In this document: in pieces, positions 8,179-14,545 of the stretch
How the letters are laid out: the number at the start of each line of letters is the position of its first letter
Numbering within the stretch: position 1 is the first letter of the stretch
Source: Marinimicrobium sp.
GTDB taxonomy: Bacteria; Pseudomonadota; Gammaproteobacteria; Pseudomonadales; Cellvibrionaceae
Length of the DNA stretch: 34,947 bases
Assembly: GCA_027322215.1 (NCBI GenBank)
Contig: DAHVRW010000011.1
Coordinates: 1 to 34,947 of the forward strand
Direction: 5' to 3'
Notes under the pieces: model-generated
What the model was told of the DNA's origin: nothing
Database searches by the model: none
The model's input: the letters and a program-made list of their open reading frames with translations, nothing else
Position numbers and translations under genes: made by a program

Positions 8179-9174
8179 CTAGCCGTAGTGGTATTTGTTA
8201 TTATTTGTCGCCCCTGCCTCGGATGCCATTGCCGGTGCCTGATTGTGAAACCCCCGGCGTCCCTGTATCCCTCCCGTGTGGATCGCCACCAAACGGCTGC
8301 CCCTGGGCCAGTAGCCGCGCAGCGCCAGCTGTTCGATTCCCCAAAACATCTTCAACGTATACACAGGGTCCAGCATCAGGCCGCTGTCACCCTCGAAGCG
8401 GTGCCAGAACTGATGCAGATTGGGCTTGAGCCTGCGCCCATAACCACCGCCATGAAAACCGCTGATCAAACGCCAATTTCCAGCGTCGGTATAGGACGCC
8501 ACCTGAGCCCCCAAACCGCCCTCACCTTTGAGAACTGAAAACCCCAGCGCAATCTTATCCTCTGGCAAGGCGCTGGCAATACCCGCTAAGGTGGCGCCGG
8601 TACCGCACGCCACGCATACGGCGTCATAAGCGCTTTGCAGTTGTTGCTCAAGAGCCCGAGCGATTTCCTGCGCGCCGAGACTGCCCAAGGCGTTGGCGCC
8701 ACCTTCAGGCACCACATGCAAAGCACCGTATTGGTTGCGAAGCTGTGCCAGTACGGCTTCCGCACCCTCACGGTACAAGGACCGGGGCACAAAATGCAGA
8801 GTCATTCCCAGCGCTTGCACATCCTGTAACGTCGGGCTCAACTGCCTGGGCCGCTCCCCTCGCACCAGGCCGTGGGTTGCGAAACCGTAAAGATGCCCAG
8901 CGGCGGCCAGCGCATGCAAATGGTTCGAGTGCGCGCCGCCAAAACTCACCACTCGAGTATAGCCTTCCTGATGAGCGTGGTGCAGATTATGGTGAAGTTT
9001 GTAAAACTTGTTGCCAGGCAGCGCGGGGTGGACCAGATCGTCGCGCCGGACCAACACCTCGAGTCCCAGGCGAGACATGAGGGGCCAACACACAGGGTCG
9101 TGAGGCACCGCTCTGGCATACTGGCGCAGCGTTTCTGTGGTCAGTAACTCGGGGCTGGCGTTCGTGCTAATCAC
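8179..9174 (-). CDS. PLP-dependent ACC deaminase / D-cysteine desulfhydrase family enzyme
   Basis: A 331-aa enzyme of the tryptophan-synthase-beta fold type. The pyridoxal lysine is K56 in GNKFYKL, and GGAHSNH follows as the substrate/cofactor loop. ACGTGATLAG binds the PLP phosphate. Members deaminate 1-aminocyclopropane-1-carboxylate or break D-cysteine into pyruvate, ammonia and sulfide. The sequence alone does not decide between them, although the neighbouring rhodanese domain leans towards sulfur chemistry. It starts at a GTG whose bases overlap the TGA of the upstream coiled-coil gene (GTGA), which indicates translational coupling. The C-terminal tail (about 15 residues after GFHNQAP) is low-complexity, with ATNNNKYHYG at the end. 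Confidence 0.9.
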   Translation of the reverse strand: MISTNASPELLTTETLRQYARAVPHDPVCWPLMSRLGLEVLVRRDDLVHPALPGNKFYKLHHNLHHAHQEGYTRVVSFGGAHSNHLHALAAAGHLYGFATHGLVRGERPRQLSPTLQDVQALGMTLHFVPRSLYREGAEAVLAQLRNQYGALHVVPEGGANALGSLGAQEIARALEQQLQSAYDAVCVACGTGATLAGIASALPEDKIALGFSVLKGEGGLGAQVASYTDAGNWRLISGFHGGGYGRRLKPNLHQFWHRFEGDSGLMLDPVYTLKMFWGIEQLALRGYWPRGSRLVAIHTGGIQGRRGFHNQAPAMASEAGATNNNKYHYG

Positions 9175-10505
9175 TGTCGCTCACCCACCCGCCGTTGATC
9201 TAGCTCGTGATGTTCTGAACAGCGATCACTCTCCCCTTGATGAAAATCGCCAGGATGAGTGACTCGCGTTATGGTGCGGCCGCATACCTGGCCCTTGGAA
9301 TCCTCGGCCCCACACCGCGGGTGGGCAAAATGTTGCAACCACTCCCGGTAGTGCTCCACGTCAACGCCGCACTGCTCAGCGGCATACGCTTTGGGGTCGC
9401 TCAAATACCGGCCCATGTCGGCAAGACTAATGGTCATGTGCTCGGCGCCGGGCTGATAGGTCACAAATGTGATGCCCGCCTCGCTAAGCTTGTTCAGCAG
9501 CTGACCGCCGCTCTGATTGACGAGGGATTGATTCTCGTCCTTCAGTCGGGCGATTTCGTCTTTGAGATTACGCTCTTGCTGATGACGATAAAATAGCTCC
9601 ACTTCGCGCATATCCAAGCGCTCTTGCAGCTCGGTCGTGGCGGCCTGAACCCGCGCGGCCAGTTCCATTTCATAGTTTTCTTGAAGCGCGTGTAACTGGC
9701 TGTTTTCGCCCTCATGGGCCGCCGCCAATTTATGGCTGAAGTACTCCCTCATCCCCTCGATTTTCTGCACCTGGCTGTCAAACTTCTCCAGCAGTAACTG
9801 GTGGCGGCGAGTCAGCTCCTGGTTTTTTTCCTGCAATTCATGAAGTTTGTCCCGATACAACTGCAGCCGCCGTTGATGCTCAAGCTGTAATTTTTGAATA
9901 TTTTTTGTCTGGCGGTTATTGAGCGTTGTGATTCGAAGACGTTGCTCCCGCAGCATATGCGCCATGCGATCACGCAACTCCTGAGAATAGTGCTGATGCA
10001 GTTTTTGCTGCAGCTGCCTCTGGCTTTTGGCCTGATCCGCCTGAGCTTTGACGGGCGCCTCTTGCACGATCAACCCGAGCCGGTTGGCCTTTGCCGCCTT
10101 GCGCATGAGCACAAAGCTGTTCTTTCCGGGTTCCATCTGCGGATCCCACAGGTTCTTCTGCTGCCACTCAATGGGACATTGGCTGAAACACACCAATCTA
10201 ATCGGGCCAGCACCCAGATCCGGTCCCCTGGCGGCCATAGCCAACATTTGCTCCAGGGGGACGTTCCAGTGGGGATCGGCTCGGCCGGATGGGTCAAAAT
10301 TCAGAAGGAAGAACACGGCGGCGGTAATGCGCAGTTCACCATCGATGCGTACATACACAGCCTTGGCCGTGCCGCCGGCATTTTCGGGCATGGGCACAAA
10401 GCCGTCCAGAATGGCTTCAAATTCCGGATACAGCATCTCCCGATCGATGGCATCTCCAGAAAATAGAAATACAGCTTCGTTCTGCGGCGAAGTCTCTTGG
10501 GACAT
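9171..10505 (-). CDS. Coiled-coil protein with Cys/His-rich C-terminus
   Basis: A 444-aa protein starting at MSQETSPQ; the frame runs 33 codons further upstream, but that passes through a tandem repeat and a likely promoter. Residues 1-155 look globular (AVFLFSGDAIDREMLYPEFEAILDGF). Residues about 160-345 are a long, glutamine-, arginine- and glutamate-rich coiled coil. A small C-terminal domain carries C..C..C..H residues (RCGAEDSKGQVCGRTI, then RCSEHH) that could bind zinc. Similar proteins are, as I recall, often labelled chromosome-partitioning or ParA-like, but no Walker motif is visible here, so that label is not justified. It is the first gene of a three-gene operon and is joined to the PLP enzyme by a GTGA overlap. 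The function is unknown. Confidence 0.8.
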   Translation of the reverse strand: MSQETSPQNEAVFLFSGDAIDREMLYPEFEAILDGFVPMPENAGGTAKAVYVRIDGELRITAAVFFLLNFDPSGRADPHWNVPLEQMLAMAARGPDLGAGPIRLVCFSQCPIEWQQKNLWDPQMEPGKNSFVLMRKAAKANRLGLIVQEAPVKAQADQAKSQRQLQQKLHQHYSQELRDRMAHMLREQRLRITTLNNRQTKNIQKLQLEHQRRLQLYRDKLHELQEKNQELTRRHQLLLEKFDSQVQKIEGMREYFSHKLAAAHEGENSQLHALQENYEMELAARVQAATTELQERLDMREVELFYRHQQERNLKDEIARLKDENQSLVNQSGGQLLNKLSEAGITFVTYQPGAEHMTISLADMGRYLSDPKAYAAEQCGVDVEHYREWLQHFAHPRCGAEDSKGQVCGRTITRVTHPGDFHQGESDRCSEHHELDQRRVGERQ

Positions 10506-10516
10506 AAAGCAGGTCC

Positions 10517-10548
10517 GGCGATGAAAGTAACAGGCGATGAAAGTAACA
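10517..10548 (-). repeat. Perfect 16-bp tandem duplication in the leader of the coiled-coil gene
   Basis: Two identical adjacent copies of GGCGATGAAAGTAACA (plus strand; 10517-10532 and 10533-10548). They lie between a likely -10 element (10551-10556) and the coiled-coil gene's ATG, so they would be in its 5' untranslated region. Confidence 0.75.
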
Positions 10549-10550
10549 AG

Positions 10551-10556
10551 AGTATA
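10551..10556 (-). promoter_or_regulatory. Possible -10 element for the coiled-coil/PLP/rhodanese operon
   Basis: TATACT on the minus strand, about 46 nt upstream of the chosen start codon at 10505. No convincing -35 hexamer is present. A 7-bp inverted repeat (CCCCGAC at 10563-10569, GTCGGGG at 10580-10586) sits just upstream and could be an operator or a weak terminator of transcription arriving from the right. Confidence 0.35.
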
Positions 10557-10668
10557 GAGGATCCCCGACCACGGCGTGAGTCGGGGTGACGCCTCAGCTA
10601 TCATTATGCCGAGGCCTTGGCAGGGATGGTGTGATCGGTTAGGCAGATTAAACCGAGTAAATGTAGGG

Positions 10669-10686
10669 CTGACCGTTATAGGTCAG
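10669..10686. other. Small hairpin spanning the microprotein stop codon
   Basis: CTGACC (10669-10674) and GGTCAG (10681-10686) pair around a 6-nt loop that contains the stop codon of the 26-aa ORF. There is no T-run on either side, so a simple intrinsic terminator is unlikely. Confidence 0.45.
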
Positions 10687-10756
10687 AATAATCCTCTACT
10701 TGGTCGTCATCGTCGTCGTTGAGCAACTCAAGCAACTCTTCTACGTAGTCTTCCAT
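10676..10756 (-). CDS. Candidate 26-aa highly acidic microprotein
   Basis: ATG to TAA, 27 codons. The ribosome binding site AAGGAGATATAC ends 3 nt before the ATG and is one of the best in the window; the same string is familiar from the phage T7 gene 10 leader. The product has 13 acidic and no basic residues out of 26: MEDYVEELLELLN, then five aspartates, then QVEDYSDL. The first half could form an amphipathic helix. It lies alone between the coiled-coil operon and the tRNA/repeat region, on the minus strand. The stop codon falls in the loop of a 6-bp hairpin (10669-10686). I recognise no family. It might be a nucleic-acid mimic, a leader peptide or a binding partner of a basic protein, but none of these can be shown. 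Confidence 0.55.
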   Translation of the reverse strand: MEDYVEELLELLNDDDDDQVEDYSDL

Positions 10757-10796
10757 AGCGTATATCTCCTTTTAGTATGTGTCTGTCGGTATTGGT

Positions 10797-11000
10797 TTAA
10801 TTAGTGCGGGGCGTCCTCGCCTCGCAAAAGACCTTCAAATGTCCATTGAGGTTACAGGCTACCACGGCTCTGTGACCTTTTTGTGACAATTGAGTTCGGA
10901 TTTTGCCTGTGGCGGCGGATTCTAAAAGTGGGCGTAAAATCGTGAGCAATTGCGCGTCATACAACGCCACTGCGGGAGATGACCAGAAAACGCAGATCAA
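10797..11000 (-). CDS. Doubtful 67-aa ORF
   Basis: An open frame on the minus strand from a TTG at 11000 to a TAA at 10797; a GTG at 10970 would give 57 aa. The translation (for example LLTILRPLLESAATGKI, then LSQKGHRAVVACNLNGHLKVF) looks protein-like and not low-complexity, and it ends 40 nt before the 26-aa ORF on the same strand. Against it: there is no ATG, no visible ribosome binding site, and the upstream end runs towards the repeat element. It may be a small gene, a gene remnant or chance. Confidence 0.25.
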   Translation of the reverse strand: MICVFWSSPAVALYDAQLLTILRPLLESAATGKIRTQLSQKGHRAVVACNLNGHLKVFCEARTPRTN

Positions 11001-11023
11001 GAGGGCGTATTTCGTTCGGATTT

Positions 11024-11145
11024 ACTTCGTAAGATGCATCCCGGTCGCTTCGCAGGAGGCTTTCCGAAAACGCCGTGGACCCATCCCTGGGGGCTCTCCC
11101 ACAAGATCCCTCTTGTGAGAGTTTCGGAAAGCCTCCTGCGAAGCG
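11024..11145 (+). repeat. Palindromic repeat element, copy A
   Basis: The outer arms at 11046-11071 and 11121-11145 are inverted repeats of about 25 bp, differing only by one A in an A-run. Inside lies ACCCATCCCTGGGG (11079-11092), followed by a small hairpin (CTCTCCCACAAG paired with CTTGTGAGAG). A flank reading ACTTCGTAAG (11024-11033) is also shared with copy B. The whole can fold into a long hairpin or cruciform. It resembles REP/MITE-type intergenic repeats. No transposase is nearby. Confidence 0.75.
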
Positions 11146-11238
11146 CCTTGGTAGCGTGCCGTATGTCATTCTTATCTAAGAGAGCTCCTGTTAGAAAGTC
11201 AGGAAGAATGCCATTATTTTGGGATTACCGGGGCCGTG

Positions 11239-11354
11239 CGGGATGAGTGTTCAGCAAGCCTCACAAAAGGGACCTTGTGAGGCAGTCCCCAGGGATGGGT
11301 TCACGACGGTTGCTGAACACTCATCCCGTGCGGACCGGGATCTCCCTTACGAAG
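11239..11354 (-). repeat. Palindromic repeat element, copy B (inverted relative to A)
   Basis: The outer arms at 11239-11257 and 11310-11328 are a perfect 19-bp inverted repeat. Read on the minus strand, the core is the same as copy A: ACCCATCCCTGGGG (plus positions 11287-11300) followed by a CTCACAAG/CTTTTGTGAG-type hairpin at 11258-11283. The flank CTTACGAAG (11346-11354) corresponds to the copy A flank. The arm sequences share nothing obvious with those of copy A, yet both pairs are self-complementary. Confidence 0.75.
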
Positions 11355-11434
11355 CGATCAGGTCGAGAATTTATTCCGTACAGCCCTGGATGCAGGCACT
11401 GGGTTCACCGGCGGCCCTGAGGCATATTACAGGC

Positions 11435-11467
11435 AAAAAAAAAGCCCCAACGATGTGGGGCTTTTTT
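11435..11467 (-). terminator. Rho-independent terminator of the tRNA operon
   Basis: The stem AAAGCCCCA (11441-11449) pairs with TGGGGCTTT (11456-11464) around a 6-nt loop. It is flanked by nine A residues on the left, which are the T-run for minus-strand transcription, and six T residues on the right. It lies just after the tRNA-Asp 3' end and could act in both directions. Confidence 0.88.
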
Positions 11468-11472
11468 GAAAG

Positions 11473-11549
11473 TGGCGGACCGGACGGGACTCGAACCCGC
11501 GACCTCCGGCGTGACAGGCCGGCATTCTAACCAGCTGAACTACCGGTCC
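11473..11549 (-). tRNA. tRNA-Asp (anticodon GTC)
   Basis: A 77-nt cloverleaf including an encoded CCA. The acceptor stem begins GGACCGG, the D-arm contains TAGTTCAGC, the anticodon loop is CTGTCAC with anticodon GTC, and the T-loop is GGTTCGAGTCC. It decodes GAC/GAT. It is transcribed after tRNA-Val, with a 54-nt gap, and is followed by a strong terminator. Confidence 0.97.
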
Positions 11550-11603
11550 GCAATTCTTGGCGATTCCTCTTTAAATAACCTGAATTAACAGGTCGAGGAT
11601 AAG

Positions 11604-11679
11604 TGGTGGGTGGTACAGGGGTCGAACCTGTGACCTACGCCTTGTAAGGGCGCCGCTCTACCAACTGAGCTAACCACCC
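11604..11679 (-). tRNA. tRNA-Val (anticodon TAC)
   Basis: A 76-nt cloverleaf with encoded CCA. The acceptor stem begins GGGTGGT, the D-arm is TAGCTCAGTTGG, the anticodon loop CTTACAA gives anticodon TAC, and the T-arm is CAGGTTCGAACCTG. It is the first gene of the two-tRNA operon, about 10 nt after the predicted transcription start. Confidence 0.97.
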
Positions 11680-11695
11680 TCGCCGAGAGCTGCGC

Positions 11696-11723
11696 ATTCT
11701 ACCGAATTCAGAACCCATGTCAA
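11696..11723 (-). promoter_or_regulatory. Sigma-70 promoter of the tRNA-Val/tRNA-Asp operon
   Basis: On the minus strand there is a consensus -35 TTGACA (11718-11723), a 16-bp spacer and TAGAAT as -10 (11696-11701). A GC-rich discriminator (GCGCAGC) follows, as is usual for growth-rate-controlled stable RNA promoters. Confidence 0.88.
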
Positions 11724-11851
11724 ACACTTTTCACAAATTCATTGAAAAATAGCCAAGATATTGATTATTGGGCATTTTTTAACCAATTTTACCCTACCTG
11801 TGAGGTTCACCCGACATAAGTGCAAAATTCCTTTTTCCATCACACGCCGGG

Positions 11852-11857
11852 TACAAT
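11852..11857 (+). promoter_or_regulatory. Possible -10 element for the lipoprotein gene
   Basis: TACAAT lies about 110 nt upstream of the lipoprotein start codon. The -35 region is only a T-rich stretch, so this is a weak call. If correct, the message carries a leader of roughly 100 nt that includes the hairpin at 11880-11897. Confidence 0.35.
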
Positions 11858-11879
11858 AGCGAAATAATCGGCGACGCCT

Positions 11880-11897
11880 CCGTTAGGAATCTAACGG
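11880..11897 (+). other. Leader hairpin upstream of the lipoprotein gene
   Basis: CCGTTAG and CTAACGG form a perfect 7-bp stem around the tetraloop GAAT, extended by partial CGCC/GGCG pairing. There is no T-run. It may be an RNA structure in the 5' leader or a dyad operator. It matches no riboswitch class I recognise. Confidence 0.4.
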
Positions 11898-11968
11898 GCG
11901 AATAAACCCATACAGCCTCATTGCCGTCCCATTACGACCAGCCGGCGACATTACGATAGGAATAACCG

Positions 11969-12733
11969 ATGAAAAAACGCACTGAATTTGAACGGCTTTC
12001 CAGCGTATCCCTGGCCGGAATCGTTTTGCTTGCCCTGGGAATCGCCGGCTGTGCTACACCGGAGATACCTCCCGCAACCCAAGTCGAGCTGGATTCCGCT
12101 TCTGAGCAAATTCTGCACGAAGCCGTGTACGTCAATACCATCCTGGACAACTGCGCCCGCCTGAGCGCGCCCTTAGCTACGCAGTCCGATGAGCTGCGCC
12201 AGGCGTGGCAGGAGCACAACGGCGCCTACCTGGCAGCGGCCGATGCGCATTTCAGCGCGCGACTTTCCCCCGAGACGATGCAGTACCGGGGCGTGCCTTT
12301 GGCACTTGAGGCCGTGAAGCTCAGTCACCTGCATCAATCACGTGCTCTGGATGAGCTAAGGCTCCCCCAGCGCAGCTCAACCAATCAGCGCATCGTCTGC
12401 GAGCGGCAGCTTTATACGCTGCAGGACAATCTCCGGCCAATCATTCCCGACCAGGGACCCCGTAGCGAATGGGTACTGGATACGCTTATCTCATCCTACC
12501 CGCAGGCCAGCGCCACTTTGGCAACAGCGCCAACGCTCGGCTCTCATATCGCGCCCAATCAGGAGGCCAGCCGCAGCTACTACCAGCTCCTTGAACAGGA
12601 GCAAGGCACCTGCCCCAATCTGGACCTTCGAGTGATAGATAATCAGTGGCCCCATGAGGCCTACGGCGCCTTCTGCGAATCCGTGCCCTACGCACTCATC
12701 GAATGCCAATGGGGCCAGTGTCGCCACCGTTAA
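11969..12733 (+). CDS. Predicted outer-membrane lipoprotein of unknown function
   Basis: A 254-aa protein with a type II signal peptide: a basic start (MKKRTEFER), a hydrophobic core and the lipobox IAGC, with C28 as the predicted lipidated cysteine. Residue +2 is alanine, so sorting to the outer membrane is expected. The mature part is glutamine-, leucine- and alanine-rich and probably helical. It contains several cysteines; four in the last 45 residues or so (CPNLD, FCESV, ECQWGQC) could form disulfides. A clear ribosome binding site (AGGAA) precedes the ATG. No domain is recognised. It stands alone, upstream of trmA on the same strand with 162 nt between. Confidence 0.8.
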   Translation: MKKRTEFERLSSVSLAGIVLLALGIAGCATPEIPPATQVELDSASEQILHEAVYVNTILDNCARLSAPLATQSDELRQAWQEHNGAYLAAADAHFSARLSPETMQYRGVPLALEAVKLSHLHQSRALDELRLPQRSSTNQRIVCERQLYTLQDNLRPIIPDQGPRSEWVLDTLISSYPQASATLATAPTLGSHIAPNQEASRSYYQLLEQEQGTCPNLDLRVIDNQWPHEAYGAFCESVPYALIECQWGQCRHR

Positions 12734-12790
12734 GCCCTGTTTAGTCGTCCTGCACGAGCGAGCCTGGCAGGTGGCTGAAAAACGCCTTCG

Positions 12791-12811
12791 ACGCCGCCTT
12801 TAACGCGGCGT
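12791..12811 (+). other. Stem-loop between lipoprotein gene and trmA
   Basis: ACGCCGC (12791-12797) pairs with GCGGCGT (12805-12811) around 7 nt. There is no T-run after it, so it could be a factor-dependent pause site, an mRNA-stabilising hairpin or a weak terminator. Confidence 0.4.
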
Positions 12812-12895
12812 AGCACATAGAGAGCCAAAGCCGAGATCGTTTTCAACCAAACGCCGGATTTCCCGGTCACATTGTTACCGAGTCATTGCCAACGC

Positions 12896-13987
12896 ATGTC
12901 CATACATCAGGTTTTCCCACAGCAATACCAAGCGCAACTGGACCAGAAGGTCGACAAGATCAAGACGGCATTCGACCACTTTAACCTGCCCGAGATCGAG
13001 GTGTTCGCCTCGCCCAGCAGTCATTACCGCCTGCGTGCCGAGTTTAAAATCTGGCATGAGGACGGGCGCGCGCACTACGCGATGTTCGAGCCGGGTGAGC
13101 GCAAACGGCCGTTTATTATCGACAGCTTCCCTGTGGCCTCACACAAAATCAACGAATTGATGCCGCTGCTGCTGACCGCGATCAATGAGCAACCGATATT
13201 GCGCCAGCGTCTGTTTCAAATGGAGTTCTTGACCACCTTGAGCGGCGACGCTCTGGTGAGTTTGATTTACCACAAGAAACTGGATGATGACTGGGAGGAC
13301 GCCGCTCGCGCATTGGCGCAATCCTTAAACTTGGCGATGGTCGGTCGCAGCCGGAAGCAAAAACGAGTGATCGGTCGGGATTTCGTACTGGAAGAGTTGC
13401 AAGTGGGTGCGACGACCTTCCGCTATCAACAGGTGGAAACCGGTTTTACCCAGCCAAACGGGCGTGTTTGTGAAAAAATGCTTACTTGGGCGGTGGAAAA
13501 AAGCCGGGGCTTTTCCGGTGATTTATTAGAACTGTATTGCGGCAATGGCAACTTCACCCTGCCCTTGTCACAAAATTTTGATCGGGTTCTCGCAACTGAG
13601 CTGGCCAAAAGCTCGCTGGCGTCAGCCCGCTACAATCAAACCTTAAACAACGTTGAGAATCTTACGCTAGTGAGAATGTCCAGCGAGGATTTTTCTCAAG
13701 CACTGGATAAGGTACGACCATTCAATCGATTAAAAGATATCGACTTGGATAGTTATCGGTTCAGTACGATTTTTGTCGACCCCCCGCGCGCGGGTCTGGA
13801 CGATCACACCACCGCTGTGACCCAGCGGTTTGACAATATTATGTATGTCTCGTGCAACCCGGAAACGCTCCGGCACAATTTGGCGTCCATTACCCAAAGC
13901 CATGAGATCACACATTTTGCGGTGTTCGATCAATTCCCCTACACACCGCACTTGGAGTGCGGCGTGATACTTAAGCGACGCCGATAA
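12896..13987 (+). CDS. trmA: tRNA (uracil-5-)-methyltransferase
   Basis: SAM-dependent enzyme making 5-methyluridine at position 54 (T-loop) of tRNA. With the ATG at MSIHQVFPQQYQ the protein is 363 aa, matching E. coli TrmA (366 aa). The reading frame also opens at a TTG eight codons upstream, which I reject. The SAM motif is LLELYCGNGNFTLPL. The catalytic nucleophile is C320 in YVSCNPETL, and the QVETGFTQPN segment and the DPPRAGL motif are typical. The N-terminal lobe lacks the four-cysteine Fe-S cluster of RlmC/RlmD, which supports TrmA. The ribosome binding site is weak. It is convergent with the DUF2489 gene, with only 26 nt between. Confidence 0.95.
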   Translation: MSIHQVFPQQYQAQLDQKVDKIKTAFDHFNLPEIEVFASPSSHYRLRAEFKIWHEDGRAHYAMFEPGERKRPFIIDSFPVASHKINELMPLLLTAINEQPILRQRLFQMEFLTTLSGDALVSLIYHKKLDDDWEDAARALAQSLNLAMVGRSRKQKRVIGRDFVLEELQVGATTFRYQQVETGFTQPNGRVCEKMLTWAVEKSRGFSGDLLELYCGNGNFTLPLSQNFDRVLATELAKSSLASARYNQTLNNVENLTLVRMSSEDFSQALDKVRPFNRLKDIDLDSYRFSTIFVDPPRAGLDDHTTAVTQRFDNIMYVSCNPETLRHNLASITQSHEITHFAVFDQFPYTPHLECGVILKRRR

Positions 13988-14013
13988 ATCCTAAACCCAG
14001 CTCACCAGGATGC

Positions 14014-14475
14014 TCAAAACGCTCTGCCCTGGATACGCTGGGCGGCGTCTATGATGAACTCCTGATAGTGTGCCTCTTCTCTCAACCGCTGCTGATCCAG
14101 AGCAAACTGCTGTTTGGGCGTCAGCTTGCGCCACTCATCAAGAATGGGAATGTGGCGGTTAGCTTCTGCCAGCTGGTAGAACGCGGAAAACTCTTCTCGC
14201 ACCGGCTCTTCCACACCCAAACTGTCCAGCAGTACGCTAATACGAATACTGGCTTCGGTTAGGGTGATGTCGTCACGTCCCACCGCTTTGGCAATGATCT
14301 GAATACTGCGATTGATTCTGCTGCGCTGGGCCGAGGCATCGCGCGCCAGTATTTCCTCGCGCTCTTTCTGAGCGCATTTAAGCTTGTAAACTCGATACTG
14401 TAACCGAGCGGCAATTACCGCCAGTACGCCGATAATGGCTATGGCAATAACCAACAAAGTGCTTTCAAGCGTCAC
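14014..14475 (-). CDS. DUF2489 family membrane-anchored protein
   Basis: A 153-aa protein starting at a GTG with a very strong ribosome binding site (AGGAGGT, 7 nt away). Residues 5-23 (LLVIAIAIIGVLAVIAA) are a single transmembrane segment. The rest is a predicted cytosolic helical domain with ITLTEASIRISVLLDSLG and RKLTPKQQFALDQQR, matching the DUF2489 family as I know it. The function is unknown. It lies 70 nt downstream of rmuC on the same strand and is probably cotranscribed. The three features together (membrane anchor, helical domain, rmuC partner) do not by themselves suggest a role. Confidence 0.82.
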   Translation of the reverse strand: MTLESTLLVIAIAIIGVLAVIAARLQYRVYKLKCAQKEREEILARDASAQRSRINRSIQIIAKAVGRDDITLTEASIRISVLLDSLGVEEPVREEFSAFYQLAEANRHIPILDEWRKLTPKQQFALDQQRLREEAHYQEFIIDAAQRIQGRAF

Positions 14476-14545
14476 AACGTCTACCTCCTATTTTTTGGAT
14501 TGCCGAGTAGGCCAGTCAGCGCAAAGGAGCTGCCGCTACAGCGGG

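Larger units (their letters stand above)
10757..11472. other. Gene-poor spacer with palindromic repeats
   Basis: This stretch between the microprotein and the tRNA genes has no convincing gene. It holds one doubtful ORF, two palindromic elements in inverted orientation (about 11024-11145 and 11239-11354) and the tRNA terminator. Between the elements, CATTCTT near 11165 and AAGAATG near 11204 form a further imperfect inverted repeat. No insertion-sequence gene, phage gene or tRNA-end duplication was seen. Confidence 0.6.

Noticed and set aside
11034-11246. ORFs inside the palindromic repeats
   Set aside because: They follow the repeat arms on both strands (FAGGFPK and its antisense) and have no ribosome binding site; they are products of the palindromes.
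11219-11530. 103-aa ORF over repeat, terminator and tRNA-Asp
   Set aside because: The C-terminal part (GGPDGTRTRDLRR) is the well-known spurious translation of the antisense of a tRNA gene; the rest is repeat sequence.
11473-11679. Integration site of a mobile element at the tRNA genes
   Set aside because: No integrase gene and no second copy of a tRNA 3' end was seen nearby; the adjacent repeats do not match tRNA sequence.
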